Source: Bradyrhizobium tropiciagri (GTDB taxonomy: Bacteria > Pseudomonadota > Alphaproteobacteria > Rhizobiales > Xanthobacteraceae). From it: a stretch of DNA of 64,000 nucleotides. Positions within the stretch are counted from its first letter, which is position 1. Each line of letters opens with the position of its first letter. Below, piece by piece: positions 17,461-26,645 of this stretch. The position numbers and the translations under genes are program-made. Under the pieces are notes generated by a model. That model did not search any database. It was not told the origin of the DNA and saw only the letters and a program-made list of their open reading frames with translations. Where the stretch lies: contig NZ_JAFCKF010000013.1 in assembly GCF_018130545.1 (NCBI RefSeq), positions 1-64,000 on the forward strand, in the 5' to 3' direction.

Positions 17461-18705
17461 ATGGCAGCCGCAGCCACCATTCTGCACGCGGACCTGGACG
17501 CATTTTACGCGTCGGTCGAGCAGCTGCTTGATCCGTCGCTGCGCGGCAGGCCGATCGCCGTCGGGGGCGGGGTGGTGCTTGCGGCGTCGTATGAGGCCAA
17601 GGCCTTCGGCGTTCGCGGCGGCATGTCGGGACGGGACGCGCGCGAGCTCTGCCCGCAGCTGGTTTTTGTCGGCGGCCATTTCAGGGATTATCAACGGCTG
17701 GGCGACGCGGCGATCAAGGTGCTCGGCGACTTCACGCCGCTGGTCGAGCGCATTTCGATCGACGAGGCGTTCGCCGATGTTGCCGGCTGCACGCATCTGT
17801 TCGGAACGCCGGCGGACATCGCTGCGACGATCCGGCGGCGCGTACGCACCGAACTCGGTCTTCCGATCTCGGTGGGCGTCGCGCGCACAAAGCATCTGGC
17901 GAAGATCGCTTCCCAGGTCGCAAAGCCCGACGGACTTGTCGTCGTCGATCCCGACGCGGAGCTCAGCTTCCTTCACGAATTGCCGGTCGAGCTGATGTGG
18001 GGCGTAGGGCCGCTGACCCGGGCACGGCTGGATGCGATCGGCGTCGCGACGATCGGTCAACTCGCGAAATTATCGGAGCGCTCGCTGACGCGGTTGCTCG
18101 GTCCGGCGGCAGGCGAGAAGCTCGCCGCGCTGGCCTGGAATCACGATCCGCGACAACTCAAGCCGCATCGGCGCGCGCGATCGGCGGGGGCACAATCGGC
18201 GCTTGGCCGCAAGCCCGCGACCATGCAGGTCATCAGGCCAACGCTGCTGCATCTCGCCGACCGCGTCGCCACGCGGCTGCGGGCGAAATCCCGACCCGGA
18301 CGAACCGTGACGGTGCGGGTGCGCTTCGCCGACATGAAATCGGTGACGCGCGCGATCACGCTCGATGCGCCGGTGTGCACGACGGTGATCCTGGCGCGGC
18401 TCGCCGAGAACCTGGTGCGTGCAACTCTCGCCGATCATCCGCGCGAGAGGATCATTTCGCTGCTGGCGATCTCGGTGTCGCACCTCGAGGAGCACTGGGA
18501 CCTTGCGCTGGAGCTTCCGCTCGGATTGGCTGATGACGCGCTCCGCCCCGGAAGTACGGCCGGGATCGCGCGCTGGGCGGCGGACTGTGCGATCGACAAG
18601 ATCCGCGATCGCTTCGGCTGGGAGGCGATCGGATACGGCTCGGTCGCGCTAGCGGTTCGGTCGGTGCCTGATGCGTTTCGCGAGCTTGCCGAGAAGGAGC
18701 TATAA
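17461..18705 (+). CDS. dinB: DNA polymerase IV (Y family)
   Basis: This error-prone translesion DNA polymerase has 414 aa, full length for the family. Catalytic metal ligands are visible: Asp11 in LHADLDAFYASVE and Asp101-Glu102 in the SIDE motif. The thumb HhH region and the C-terminal little finger domain follow. ATG 17461 is chosen because the frame upstream runs through the promoter. The gene stands alone under a LexA box, consistent with SOS induction. No recA- or imuB-type partners are in the window. Confidence 0.95.
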   Translation: MAAAATILHADLDAFYASVEQLLDPSLRGRPIAVGGGVVLAASYEAKAFGVRGGMSGRDARELCPQLVFVGGHFRDYQRLGDAAIKVLGDFTPLVERISIDEAFADVAGCTHLFGTPADIAATIRRRVRTELGLPISVGVARTKHLAKIASQVAKPDGLVVVDPDAELSFLHELPVELMWGVGPLTRARLDAIGVATIGQLAKLSERSLTRLLGPAAGEKLAALAWNHDPRQLKPHRRARSAGAQSALGRKPATMQVIRPTLLHLADRVATRLRAKSRPGRTVTVRVRFADMKSVTRAITLDAPVCTTVILARLAENLVRATLADHPRERIISLLAISVSHLEEHWDLALELPLGLADDALRPGSTAGIARWAADCAIDKIRDRFGWEAIGYGSVALAVRSVPDAFRELAEKEL

Positions 18706-18819
18706 CCTGTTACCGATTCACGATCGTGTCATTGCATTAAGAAAAGGAAATCTGGAATCGCGCCGTTGTGAGTGGTGGCCTCGCGCACGCGGTCTATTCT
18801 GACGATGCGGAGGATAGCC

Positions 18820-19029
18820 ATGAAGTACAGCTCCGAACTGATCCAGACGATGCGCGATGCGTTGGATACGGTGATGGCAAACGTGCCGGCCGATCAATCC
18901 GTGTTCGGTCTCAAGGCCGCCGTTGCCGAATCTATCCTGCATGCCGCGGCCCACGGCCAGACCTCGTTCGACGGTTTCGTGACGTCAGCCTCCAGTCAGC
19001 TTCAATCGATCATCTCGATGTTGACGTAA
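18820..19029 (+). CDS. Small conserved hypothetical protein
   Basis: This 69-aa soluble, helix-rich protein starts MKYSSELIQTMRDALDTVM. A good ribosome-binding site (GGAGGA at 18809-18814) precedes the ATG by five bases, and the coding sequence ends cleanly. No domain is recognised. Its isolated position between dinB and an SGNH hydrolase gives no functional clue. Confidence 0.7.
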   Translation: MKYSSELIQTMRDALDTVMANVPADQSVFGLKAAVAESILHAAAHGQTSFDGFVTSASSQLQSIISMLT

Positions 19030-19133
19030 AAGATCCGCTCGCGTGCGAGATCGCATGACGCATGATCCGCGACAGGCGATCTCCTGGCAGGGGCGGTCCC
19101 TGACATATCGCAGCCACACAGCCTCGCTGATCG

Positions 19134-19907
19134 CTACGACGCGCCGATGCCGTCCCTGATGATCTTGGTGAGGATGTCGTATCCTGATGGTGTCAGGTGC
19201 AGCAGATCGCTCTTGTAATTGGCGCATGGCGTCGTCATTGCGCAGGCGACGTTGGCGGCGTCGATGGTTCGGATTCCGAGTTCCTTGCTTCTCCGGCTGA
19301 GTTCGGAATTGACATATCCGATGTTCTCTGCCGCGCCCTTCATCTGCTCGCCGCGCGGCAGAATGTGGATGCTGTAGATCTTGCCGTTCGGCCAAAGCGA
19401 CCTGATCTCGCCAAACAGCTTTCGATAGGACTCCATCACGCCGCACGGCTTGTCGAGATAGATGTTGTTGGTTCCGACCAGCACGACGACGGTCGTTGGC
19501 TTGATTTTGCGCAGTTGCTCGCGATCGTGCTCGATGAACCACAGCGTGTTCTGAATCCTGTCGCGTCCGACGCCGAGATTGGCCACGGGTCCGGCGCCGA
19601 GCGTGGCCGAAAGTTCCCTCGGCCAGGCTTCAACGAGCGAGTCGCCGAGCATGACTGTCGCAACGTCGCTCGATAGACCGGACACATTTCTTTCATATTT
19701 GCGCAAGGCATCGGCATTGTCAGGCACGGTCGGTGTCACGGCGAACATCGTATCGGTCTTGTCGCATGCAGATCGCGGACTCTGCTGTGCTCGGCCCGCG
19801 GACGGTAGACAGAGCGCAGCGACAATTGATAACGTCATCGCTGCATAGAGGGTCGATGTCGTTGACGCGGTGTGGCGGAGTTCTTCATCGGGTGTTTGCG
19901 ATGTCAT
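19134..19907 (-). CDS. Secreted SGNH/GDSL hydrolase
   Basis: This 257-aa esterase-type enzyme has an N-terminal signal sequence ending near AGRAQQ. Block I is LGDSL with Ser90, block III is GTNN (residues 145-148), and block V is DLLH with Asp234 and His237, so the catalytic set is complete. Family members remove or transfer acyl groups from sugars and lipids; the substrate here is unknown. Start ATG 19907 leaves 31 bp to the divergent gene at 19939, which also looks SGNH-like. Confidence 0.85.
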   Translation of the reverse strand: MTSQTPDEELRHTASTTSTLYAAMTLSIVAALCLPSAGRAQQSPRSACDKTDTMFAVTPTVPDNADALRKYERNVSGLSSDVATVMLGDSLVEAWPRELSATLGAGPVANLGVGRDRIQNTLWFIEHDREQLRKIKPTTVVVLVGTNNIYLDKPCGVMESYRKLFGEIRSLWPNGKIYSIHILPRGEQMKGAAENIGYVNSELSRRSKELGIRTIDAANVACAMTTPCANYKSDLLHLTPSGYDILTKIIRDGIGAS

Positions 19908-19938
19908 TGCGCGGTTCCATCTGAGGGCAGTCAATCCG

Positions 19939-21003
19939 ATGTCGCTGAGCATTTCGATCCTGGGACAGTCGAACAGCATCTTGAAGGCCGGGTTCTTCCA
20001 GAAGTTCCTCGATGCCGACGACACGATTGCGGTGAAATCATCGGGGCGGATCGGCGCGTCGCCGTCCTTGCTCGGACCTTACTTCGCCCAGGGCGACTTC
20101 TTCCAGGGCGCGGAGTTTTGCATCGTCGATACCTGCGTCATCGATTTTTCGCTCCTTTCGGCCAATGCGATCGATTATTACGATGTCGTGAGATGGGTCG
20201 AGTGGATCGGGCATTCCGCCAAGCGAGCCAACTGCGAGCCGGTTTTCGTCTGCATACCGGTGAGCGACATCAACGCATCACGAACGATCATCTCGGCCTG
20301 TATTTCAGTCTGCCAGAAGCAGGATTGGTATTACCTTGATGTGAGGGACATCATCGCTGCCGTCGTCAAGTCCAGGAGTGTGGACGCCAAGGAACTCTAT
20401 GCAGACGGCAGTCATCCGGCCGAGTTCCTGTCTGGCGTGATAGCTACGCACCTTGGCAATTTCTTGGCTAAGATAAAGACGGCGGAGTCCACGGCGTGCA
20501 AACGCACGTTTGCATTCACGGCCTACGAACGCGTCCCGCTCAAAGATCAGATCCGGAGCGCGCCGGTCGAATATTCGTCGAGGTTGATCAGCTTCTCGGG
20601 TGCCAGGCTCGAACGTGGAGAAACCTATCCGGTCTATATCGGGTCGGATTCGTCGATCCGTGGCCTGATGGTCAATTCGGCAGCTTGCAAGAGCGTGCTG
20701 TCGATCGAGGGGGACAGAACCTTCTACAAGAACCTGCGCCTCAAGCCCTATCACCCGACCAATTTCGAGGCGAGGCTGATTCCGATTTGCAAGCCAATTC
20801 GAGACCATCAGGGCGTGGTAAAGCTGTCGCTGGCAGACCCGGATGTTCCGATCAGCGATGTCACCATGCACAGCTCGAAGGACGAGAACAATGATGGGTT
20901 CGTCGAGGTTGCCGATCTCGTCGTCGAGCGGGGATACGATCTGATCACCTACGCGACCACGCGGCCGGCCGATCCGGCGTCGATCAGATGGATACCTGGC
21001 TGA
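19939..21003 (+). CDS. SGNH-hydrolase-like protein with C-terminal extension
   Basis: This 354-aa protein begins directly with an SGNH-like block I (LGQSNS, Ser11), and Asp156-Gly-Ser-His159 could be block V. It lacks a signal peptide. The first ~190 residues form the hydrolase-like domain; the remaining ~160 contain beta-rich sequence of unknown fold. The combination resembles polysaccharide-modifying acyltransferase or esterase proteins, but I cannot assign a substrate. The start at 19939 was chosen because the protein fold begins there. Confidence 0.75.
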   Translation: MSLSISILGQSNSILKAGFFQKFLDADDTIAVKSSGRIGASPSLLGPYFAQGDFFQGAEFCIVDTCVIDFSLLSANAIDYYDVVRWVEWIGHSAKRANCEPVFVCIPVSDINASRTIISACISVCQKQDWYYLDVRDIIAAVVKSRSVDAKELYADGSHPAEFLSGVIATHLGNFLAKIKTAESTACKRTFAFTAYERVPLKDQIRSAPVEYSSRLISFSGARLERGETYPVYIGSDSSIRGLMVNSAACKSVLSIEGDRTFYKNLRLKPYHPTNFEARLIPICKPIRDHQGVVKLSLADPDVPISDVTMHSSKDENNDGFVEVADLVVERGYDLITYATTRPADPASIRWIPG

Positions 21004-21096
21004 TGAGGCGGCGTGAGCCCGAGCCGGCGCGGCCGGTTCATCGCCACTGTTTGGCTCGCCATGTCGACATGGCCGATGCAACGAGTTGCGGGCGGT

Positions 21097-21560
21097 TCAA
21101 GACCTGACGCTGTTCCTGGCGGGTTCGCCCTCGTCGAACATGCATCCGCGCCAGTCGTCGGTCGGGCAATTGACCGGCCAGTTGTCACCCAGTGCCATGA
21201 ACAGGGCTGCGACGTCCGATAGCCGTGTCGCCTCGGCCTGGACGCGCGTGATTACCGCGTTGAAATAGGTCTGCTGCGCCGTGAGCACCGTCGCCTGATT
21301 GACCAGGCCGAGCAGCAGCTGCTTCTGGATCAGGTCGAGGCTCTGCTTCGCCGCGATTTCCGACCTGACCGCGGCCTGAACGGCAGGGGCGTCCTGCTGC
21401 AGGCTCCGCAGCGCGTCGGCGACATTCAGCAGCGCCGTGATCACGGCTTGGCGGTAGAGCGCCTCAGCCTGGGTCAGCGCTGCCTCGGCCGACTTCTGCT
21501 TGTTGTAGAGGGCAATCCATCGAAGATCGGCTGCGTCGCACTGGCGGCGATGGCAGCATG
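21097..21560 (-). pseudogene. 3' remnant of an outer-membrane efflux (TolC/NodT-type) gene
   Basis: The minus-strand translation reads QPIFDG, then after a frame break LYNKQKSAEAALTQAEALYRQAV, and continues in frame through ITALLNVADALRSLQ to a stop at 21097. These are hallmarks of the C-terminal third of RND outer-membrane factors. The first two-thirds of the gene are missing, and the frame is shifted near 21505. No membrane-fusion or RND genes are nearby. The remnant abuts a truncated kinase gene in the opposite orientation. Confidence 0.75.
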
Positions 21561-21932
21561 ATCGAGGTCGTGGCCGAAATTGATGGCAAGCAGATCGGCG
21601 TGGCCGTGCGCGATCGCGGAATGGGCATCCCGGAGAAGGATCTGGCCAGCATCTTCGGCCGTTACAACCGGGCGAGCAATGTGTCCGGGATCGTCGGTAC
21701 CGGCGTTGGCTTGTATCTCGTCAGGATCGTCGCCGAACTGCATGGCGGCAGCGTGAGCGTTGAAAGTACCGAGGGGGAGGGCTCCTGCTTCCTCGTCCGG
21801 CTGCCGGTCTCGGTACCGACAGCTGCCGCCGTGTCCAACCAGGGGCCGTCGCCTTCCAATTGGTCGCGGGGGTCATCGAAGCTGGCGCATCAGCTGCCAG
21901 CGACGAATGCCGAGTTTCCATCGGATGACTAA
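21540..21932 (+). pseudogene. 3' remnant of a sensor histidine kinase gene
   Basis: From about 21543 the plus strand encodes the end of an HATPase_c domain: IEVVAEIDGK, the G1 box DRGMGIP, an F box (IFGRYNRAS) and the G2 box GTGVGLYLV. It then reads LHGGSVSVESTEGEGSCF and a short tail. Dimerisation/His and N boxes are absent, and the sequence upstream of the GGDGS at 21543 does not resemble a kinase. It is 5'-truncated and presumably not functional. Breakpoint and orientation fit a deletion shared with the efflux remnant. Confidence 0.75.
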
Positions 21933-21963
21933 TGCGCTTGCGGCCGTGAGCATGCCAAGGGCT

Positions 21964-21980
21964 GTCTGATTATTTCAGAC
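21964..21980 (+). terminator. Small hairpin after the kinase remnant
   Basis: GTCTGA-ttatt-TCAGAC is a perfect 6-bp stem with a 5-nt loop. No T-run follows, so terminator activity is doubtful. It may be the original terminator region of the kinase gene. Confidence 0.3.
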
Positions 21981-22146
21981 GCTACAGGGGCGACCGGGGC
22001 GTATCTCGCGGCTTTCGCTGGGCAGCGATCGATGGCGAGTTGCCCGCCTCGTCGAACGGATCACGGGTGTAACGATCGCCGCGGATCAAGGGCCGTGCCG
22101 GGACCGGGGGCCGCGCATGGCGGGCAGTCCAGCTTTGCGGAGGCGA

Positions 22147-22196
22147 TTGACAGGCAATTATTACATGTATAAAAATATGCAAATTCATATAATATG
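22147..22196 (+). promoter_or_regulatory. Promoter and palindromic operators of the Rieske operon
   Basis: A perfect -35 TTGACA (22147-22152) is followed, 17 bp later, by a -10-like TAAAAA (22170-22175). The spacer contains TTACATGTA (22161-22169), which also occurs in the iorA promoter. Two more inverted repeats overlap the start region: ATATG-caaatt-CATAT (22175-22190) and CATAT-a-ATATG (22186-22196). The AT-rich palindromes overlapping the promoter fit repression by one of the local MarR proteins. Confidence 0.65.
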
Positions 22197-22206
22197 AGAT
22201 GCCCGA

Positions 22207-23157
22207 ATGGACGCGCATCCGCTCAAGCTCAAGGTGCAGTCGATCGTTGCGGAGACGCCGGTCATCCGCAGCGTCGTGTTCGACGTGGAGGGCGGCGCCG
22301 TGCCGCAATGGCGGGCCGGCGCGCATGTTCGCGTGCTGTTGCCGGGCGGCGGAGACCGGCCGTATTCCCTGATGGCGTTGCCGGATCTGCCCAAGGGCAG
22401 CGTGGCGCTGGGGGTGCTGCGCGAGCAGGCGTCGACCGGCGGTTCGCTGTTCATGCATGCCCTTCAGGTCGGCGATATCGTGAGCGCGACCGCGCCGGTC
22501 AACAATTTCGGCCTGCATCAGTGCGCGGCGCCGGCGTTGCTGTTTGCCGGCGGCATCGGCGTCACGCCGATCCTGTCGATGGCGGCGGCGCTGAAGGCGC
22601 AGGGAATTCCATATCGCCTGCACTATGCCGGGCGAATGCCGGGGCTGCTGGCGTTCCTGCCGCAGTTGCGGGCGATCTGTTCCAAGGGCCTCGCGGTCCA
22701 CTACGACAGCGACGAATCCCGCCTCGATATCGCGGCAGCGCTGGGCGATGCGCCCGCGGATGCGCACGTCTATGTCTGCGGGCCAGCCGGCATGATCGAC
22801 GCGGTCAAGGCCGCGGCGCTCGCCAAGGGTATCCCGGCAGATCGCATCCATTTCGAGCTGTTCAAGGCGGAGCAGCCCGGCTCTCCGAACCAACCGTTCG
22901 AGGTCGAGCTCAAATCGTCAGGGCAGGTCATCACGGTCGCGGCCGACCAGAGCATCATCCAGGCGTTGGAAGCGGCGGGATTGGATGTACTCTACGATTG
23001 TCAGCGCGGCGATTGCGGCATCTGCCAATGCGGCGTGGTCGCAGGCGTGCCCGATCATCGCGACGTCATTCTCAGCGACGACGAGAAGGCGTCCAACAAG
23101 GTGATGCAGATCTGCGTGTCGCGTGCGAAGTCGGAACGGCTGGTGTTGGATCTCTGA
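22207..23157 (+). CDS. Oxygenase reductase, flavin/NAD plus C-terminal 2Fe-2S
   Basis: This electron-transfer reductase for the adjacent Rieske oxygenase belongs to the phthalate-dioxygenase-reductase type (316 aa). Residues 1-100 form the flavin domain (RPYSLMALPD). The NAD domain has GGIGVTPI, and the C-terminal ferredoxin domain has Cys ligands in YDCQRGDCGICQC plus a later MQIC. It takes electrons from NAD(P)H to the oxygenase Rieske centre. It lies 19 bp before the alpha subunit in a five-gene run to 27374. It corresponds in role to IadC of auxin-degrading bacteria if the island assignment is right. Confidence 0.92.
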   Translation: MDAHPLKLKVQSIVAETPVIRSVVFDVEGGAVPQWRAGAHVRVLLPGGGDRPYSLMALPDLPKGSVALGVLREQASTGGSLFMHALQVGDIVSATAPVNNFGLHQCAAPALLFAGGIGVTPILSMAAALKAQGIPYRLHYAGRMPGLLAFLPQLRAICSKGLAVHYDSDESRLDIAAALGDAPADAHVYVCGPAGMIDAVKAAALAKGIPADRIHFELFKAEQPGSPNQPFEVELKSSGQVITVAADQSIIQALEAAGLDVLYDCQRGDCGICQCGVVAGVPDHRDVILSDDEKASNKVMQICVSRAKSERLVLDL

Positions 23158-23175
23158 GCGGAGGCAAGAGGCGCC

Positions 23176-24528
23176 ATGGCGAAATACGGAAAGAATGCCC
23201 GCGCGATCGCGGGGCTGGTGCGCGAGGCCGAAGTGCATCGCGACGTCTATGTCGATCCCGAGGTCTTCGAGCTCGAGATGGAGCATCTGTTTCCCAACAG
23301 CTGGATCTATGTCGGCCACGCCAGCCAGCTGTCGAAGCCGGGCGATTTCATCACCGCCAATATCGGTCGCCAGCCGGTGGTGGCGAGCCGCCATAGCGAC
23401 GGCGCGATCCACGTCTTCTACAACCGCTGTCCGCACAAGGGCGTCAAGATCGCCTCCGAGCCGTGCGGCAATACCGGAAAGTTCTTCCGCTGCCCGTATC
23501 ATGCCTGGTCGTTCAAGACCGACGGCTCGCTGCTCGCGATCCCGCTGAAGAAGGGTTACGAGGGCACCGGCTTTACCGACACGCAGGCGAATAATGGGTT
23601 GTCGCGGATCAAGAACGTCGTGATCCACCGCGACTTCATCTTCGCGCGGCTGAGCGAGAACGGCGTCGGCTTCGAAGACTATTTCGGCGAAAGCCTCTCG
23701 ACCATCGACAACATGGCCGATCGCTCGCCGGAGGGAAAGCTCGCCGTCGAGGCGGTGCCGATCCGCTACATGCACACCTGCAATTGGAAGATGCTGGTCG
23801 AGAACCAGACCGACACCTGCCATCCGATGGTGGCGCATGAGAGCTCGGCCGGCACTGCGATCAAGGTCTGGCAGCGCGAGCAGGGCAATTCGACCGAGAC
23901 GCCGATGGCGGTGCAGCTCTATGGGCCGTTCATGAGCCCGTACGAGTTCTACGAGCAGAGCGGCATCCGGATCTGGCCCAACGGCCACGGCCATACCGGC
24001 GTCGCCAATTCGATCCATTCGAACTATTCCGATGTTGAGGGCTATCTCGGCCAGATGGTTGCGGCCTATGGCGAGAAGCGGGCGCACGAGATCCTCGGCG
24101 AGGTCCGGCACAACACGGTCTATTTCCCGAACATCATGGTGAAGGGCGCGGTGCAGATCCTGCGCAACTTCATCCCGATCGCGGTCGACCGGACCTTGGT
24201 GGAGAGCTGGGTCTATCGCCTGGTCGGCGCGCCCGACAAGCTCTACGAGCGGGCGCTGATGTACAACCGCTTCATCAACGCGCCGACCTCGATCGTCGGC
24301 CACGACGATCTCGAAATGTATGAGCGGGCGCAGGAGGGGTTGAAGACCAACGGCAATCAGTGGGTCAATCTGCGCCGGCTCTACGAGAGCGGCGAGGAGG
24401 CTGACGTCACCGCTGTCATCAACGGCACGTCGGAGCGCCAGATGCGGAACCAGTTTCATGCCTGGGCCAAGTTCATGACCATGAACATGGATCAGGACTT
24501 GGACCAGCCGGTCGAGGCCGCCGAATGA
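23176..24528 (+). CDS. Aromatic-ring-hydroxylating oxygenase, alpha subunit (Rieske)
   Basis: This is the catalytic subunit of a two-component Rieske non-haem iron oxygenase (450 aa). Rieske ligands are Cys85-Pro-His87 and Cys106-x2-His109. The mononuclear iron site shows Asp213-x2-His216-x4-His221. The substrate cannot be read from the sequence alone. The company of a cyclase-family hydrolase, an indolepyruvate-oxidoreductase-like pair and MarR genes suggests indole-3-acetate (IadD-like), where such an enzyme gives dioxindole-3-acetate. Other arylacetates or aryl acids are possible. The stop overlaps the beta-subunit start. Confidence 0.92.
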   Translation: MAKYGKNARAIAGLVREAEVHRDVYVDPEVFELEMEHLFPNSWIYVGHASQLSKPGDFITANIGRQPVVASRHSDGAIHVFYNRCPHKGVKIASEPCGNTGKFFRCPYHAWSFKTDGSLLAIPLKKGYEGTGFTDTQANNGLSRIKNVVIHRDFIFARLSENGVGFEDYFGESLSTIDNMADRSPEGKLAVEAVPIRYMHTCNWKMLVENQTDTCHPMVAHESSAGTAIKVWQREQGNSTETPMAVQLYGPFMSPYEFYEQSGIRIWPNGHGHTGVANSIHSNYSDVEGYLGQMVAAYGEKRAHEILGEVRHNTVYFPNIMVKGAVQILRNFIPIAVDRTLVESWVYRLVGAPDKLYERALMYNRFINAPTSIVGHDDLEMYERAQEGLKTNGNQWVNLRRLYESGEEADVTAVINGTSERQMRNQFHAWAKFMTMNMDQDLDQPVEAAE

Positions 24529-25001
24529 TCAGCGAAAACACCATCACCGATTTCATCTACCGGGAAGCCGAGCTGCTCGACACCATGCAGTGGCAGGCGT
24601 GGCTCGAGCTGTTTCACCCGGAGGCGCGCTACTGGATGCCGCTGGAATGGCAGCAGCAGGATCCGGTGCTGCAGCCGTCCCTGATGTACGAGGACCTGCT
24701 GCTGATGAAGGTGCGTATCGAGCGTCTGGCCGGCGAGCGCACCTTCAGCCAGAAGCCGAAGAGCCGCTGCCATCATCTGCTGCAGGCGCCGCGGATCCTC
24801 GCTTGCGATCCGGCCGCCGGCATCTTCAAGGCGCGGACCTCCTTTATCTACACCGAGACGCGCGGCGACGCGCTGGAGCGCTTTTCCGGATGGGCGTCGC
24901 ACGATCTCGTCCAGGTCGGCGACGGCCTCAAGATCAAGCTCAAGCGCATCGATCTGGTGAATTTCGACGCGCCGTTCGGCAATATCCAGCTCTTCATGTG
25001 A
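24525..25001 (+). CDS. Aromatic-ring-hydroxylating oxygenase, beta subunit
   Basis: This 158-aa protein of the NTF2-like small-subunit family has a structural role in the alpha3-beta3 oxygenase. It starts with ITDFIYREAELLDTMQWQAW, typical of the family, and ends with the RIDLVNFDAPFGNIQLFM strand. The ATGA overlap with the alpha gene ensures equal translation. Length is standard. Confidence 0.92.
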   Translation: MISENTITDFIYREAELLDTMQWQAWLELFHPEARYWMPLEWQQQDPVLQPSLMYEDLLLMKVRIERLAGERTFSQKPKSRCHHLLQAPRILACDPAAGIFKARTSFIYTETRGDALERFSGWASHDLVQVGDGLKIKLKRIDLVNFDAPFGNIQLFM

Positions 25002-25008
25002 GTGCGCC

Positions 25009-26625
25009 TTGACCACAGCGACCACTGTCCATGCCCGCTTCCGCGAGATCGCCCAGCGCCGGGGCGATGCCGGTTTCCTCAACGTTCTGCCGGAGACGGC
25101 CGCCATCTACGGCATCGCGGCCGGCGAGATTTCGTATCGTGCCATGCTTGAGCGGGTCGAGCGCTGGCGCGCGGCGTTTGCCGGCCGCGGCTATGGCGAG
25201 GGCCATCGGGTCGGGCTGCTGCTCGAGAACAGGCCACTGTTCGTCGAATTGTGGTTCGCGCTGAACGCGCTCGGCGTGTCCGTGGTGCCGATCAATCCCG
25301 ATCTGCGGGTCAGCGAGCTCGAATACATCATCGCGCATTCCGAGATGAATGCCGCCTTCGTGCTCGCCAAGCGCCGCGACGAGGTCGAGACCGCGGCGCG
25401 CCAGGCAGGCCAGCCGATTCCGGTGGTGACCGAGGGCGACGACGTTCCAGCCCCGTTCGGCGGCGCGCGGCCGGCGAACGTGGGCGACGGTGCGAGCGAA
25501 TGCGCGCTGCTCTACACCTCGGGGACGACAGGCCAGCCCAAGGGCTGCGTGCTCACCAACATTTATTTCCTGCACTCCGGAAACTGGTATCGCGACGTCG
25601 GCGGGCTGATCGATCTCACAGGCGACGGCGAGCGCATGATCACGCCGCTGCCGCTGTTTCACATGAACGCGATGGCGGTATCGCTGATGGCGATGCTGTC
25701 GGTCGGCGGCAGCCTGACGATGCTCGATCGCTTCCATCCGCGCAGCTGGTGGCAATCGGTGCGCGACAGCCGGGCGACCTGCCTGCATTATCTTGGCGTC
25801 ATGCCCTCGATGCTGATGAGCGCGCCGCTATCGGATGATGATCGCGCGCACAGCGTGAAGTTCGGCTTCGGCGCCGGCGTCGACAAGCTTCTGCACGCGC
25901 CGTTCGAGGCGCGCTTCGGCTTTCCGCTGCTCGAGGCCTGGGCGATGACCGAGACCGGAAGCGGCGGCGTGATCGCCGCCAATGTCGAGCCGCGCAAGGT
26001 CGGCACCAGCTGCTTCGGCCGTCCGGCGCCCGAGGTCGAGGTTCGGATCGTCGACGACGGCGGCAACGATGCATCGGCGGGCGTGCCGGGCGAACTGCTG
26101 GTGCGGCGGGCGGGGGCTGATCCCCGCTACGGCTTCTTCAGCGAGTACCTGAAGAACCCGGAAGCCACGGCCGAGGCCTGGACGGACGGCTGGCTGCACA
26201 CCGGAGATATCGTGTCGCGCGATGGCGACGGCGATCTGCATTTCGTCGATCGCAAGAAGAACGTGATCCGTCGCTCCGGCGAAAACATCGCCGCGGTCGA
26301 GGTCGAATCCGTCCTCAACCGCCATCCCGCGGTCCGGCAGGCCGCGGTTGCCGCGACACCCGACCAGGTGCGCGGCGATGAGGTCGCGGCGGTGATCATC
26401 GCGGAGCAGCCGGGGGCAGACCGCGCGCTTGCCGAGGAAATCGTGCGCTGGAGTCTGGAGCAGATGGCCTATTACAAGGCACCGGGCTGGGTCTGTTTCG
26501 TCGAGAAGCTGCCGCTGACCGCGACCGAGAAGATCCAGCGCGGCGGCTTGAAGGACTTCGTCGCGACGCTGATGCGCGATGGCGCGTTCTTCGATTGTCG
26601 CGACCTCAAGCGGCGGCAGGAGTGA
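25009..26625 (+). CDS. Acyl-CoA ligase (AMP-forming), first copy
   Basis: This class I adenylate-forming enzyme (538 aa) activates a carboxylic acid as its CoA thioester with ATP. The AMP-binding motif LLYTSGTTGQPKG and the A8-type region (WLHTGDIV and FVDRKKNVIRRSGENI) are intact, with a C-terminal TATEKIQRG catalytic-lysine motif. The only good start is TTG at 25009, seven bases after the beta-subunit stop. Expected substrates are the oxygenated product of the Rieske enzyme or an aromatic acid. A second ligase at 46537 may take another acid. Confidence 0.9.
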   Translation: MTTATTVHARFREIAQRRGDAGFLNVLPETAAIYGIAAGEISYRAMLERVERWRAAFAGRGYGEGHRVGLLLENRPLFVELWFALNALGVSVVPINPDLRVSELEYIIAHSEMNAAFVLAKRRDEVETAARQAGQPIPVVTEGDDVPAPFGGARPANVGDGASECALLYTSGTTGQPKGCVLTNIYFLHSGNWYRDVGGLIDLTGDGERMITPLPLFHMNAMAVSLMAMLSVGGSLTMLDRFHPRSWWQSVRDSRATCLHYLGVMPSMLMSAPLSDDDRAHSVKFGFGAGVDKLLHAPFEARFGFPLLEAWAMTETGSGGVIAANVEPRKVGTSCFGRPAPEVEVRIVDDGGNDASAGVPGELLVRRAGADPRYGFFSEYLKNPEATAEAWTDGWLHTGDIVSRDGDGDLHFVDRKKNVIRRSGENIAAVEVESVLNRHPAVRQAAVAATPDQVRGDEVAAVIIAEQPGADRALAEEIVRWSLEQMAYYKAPGWVCFVEKLPLTATEKIQRGGLKDFVATLMRDGAFFDCRDLKRRQE

Positions 26626-26645
26626 CAATTGGCAGGGAGCCGATC

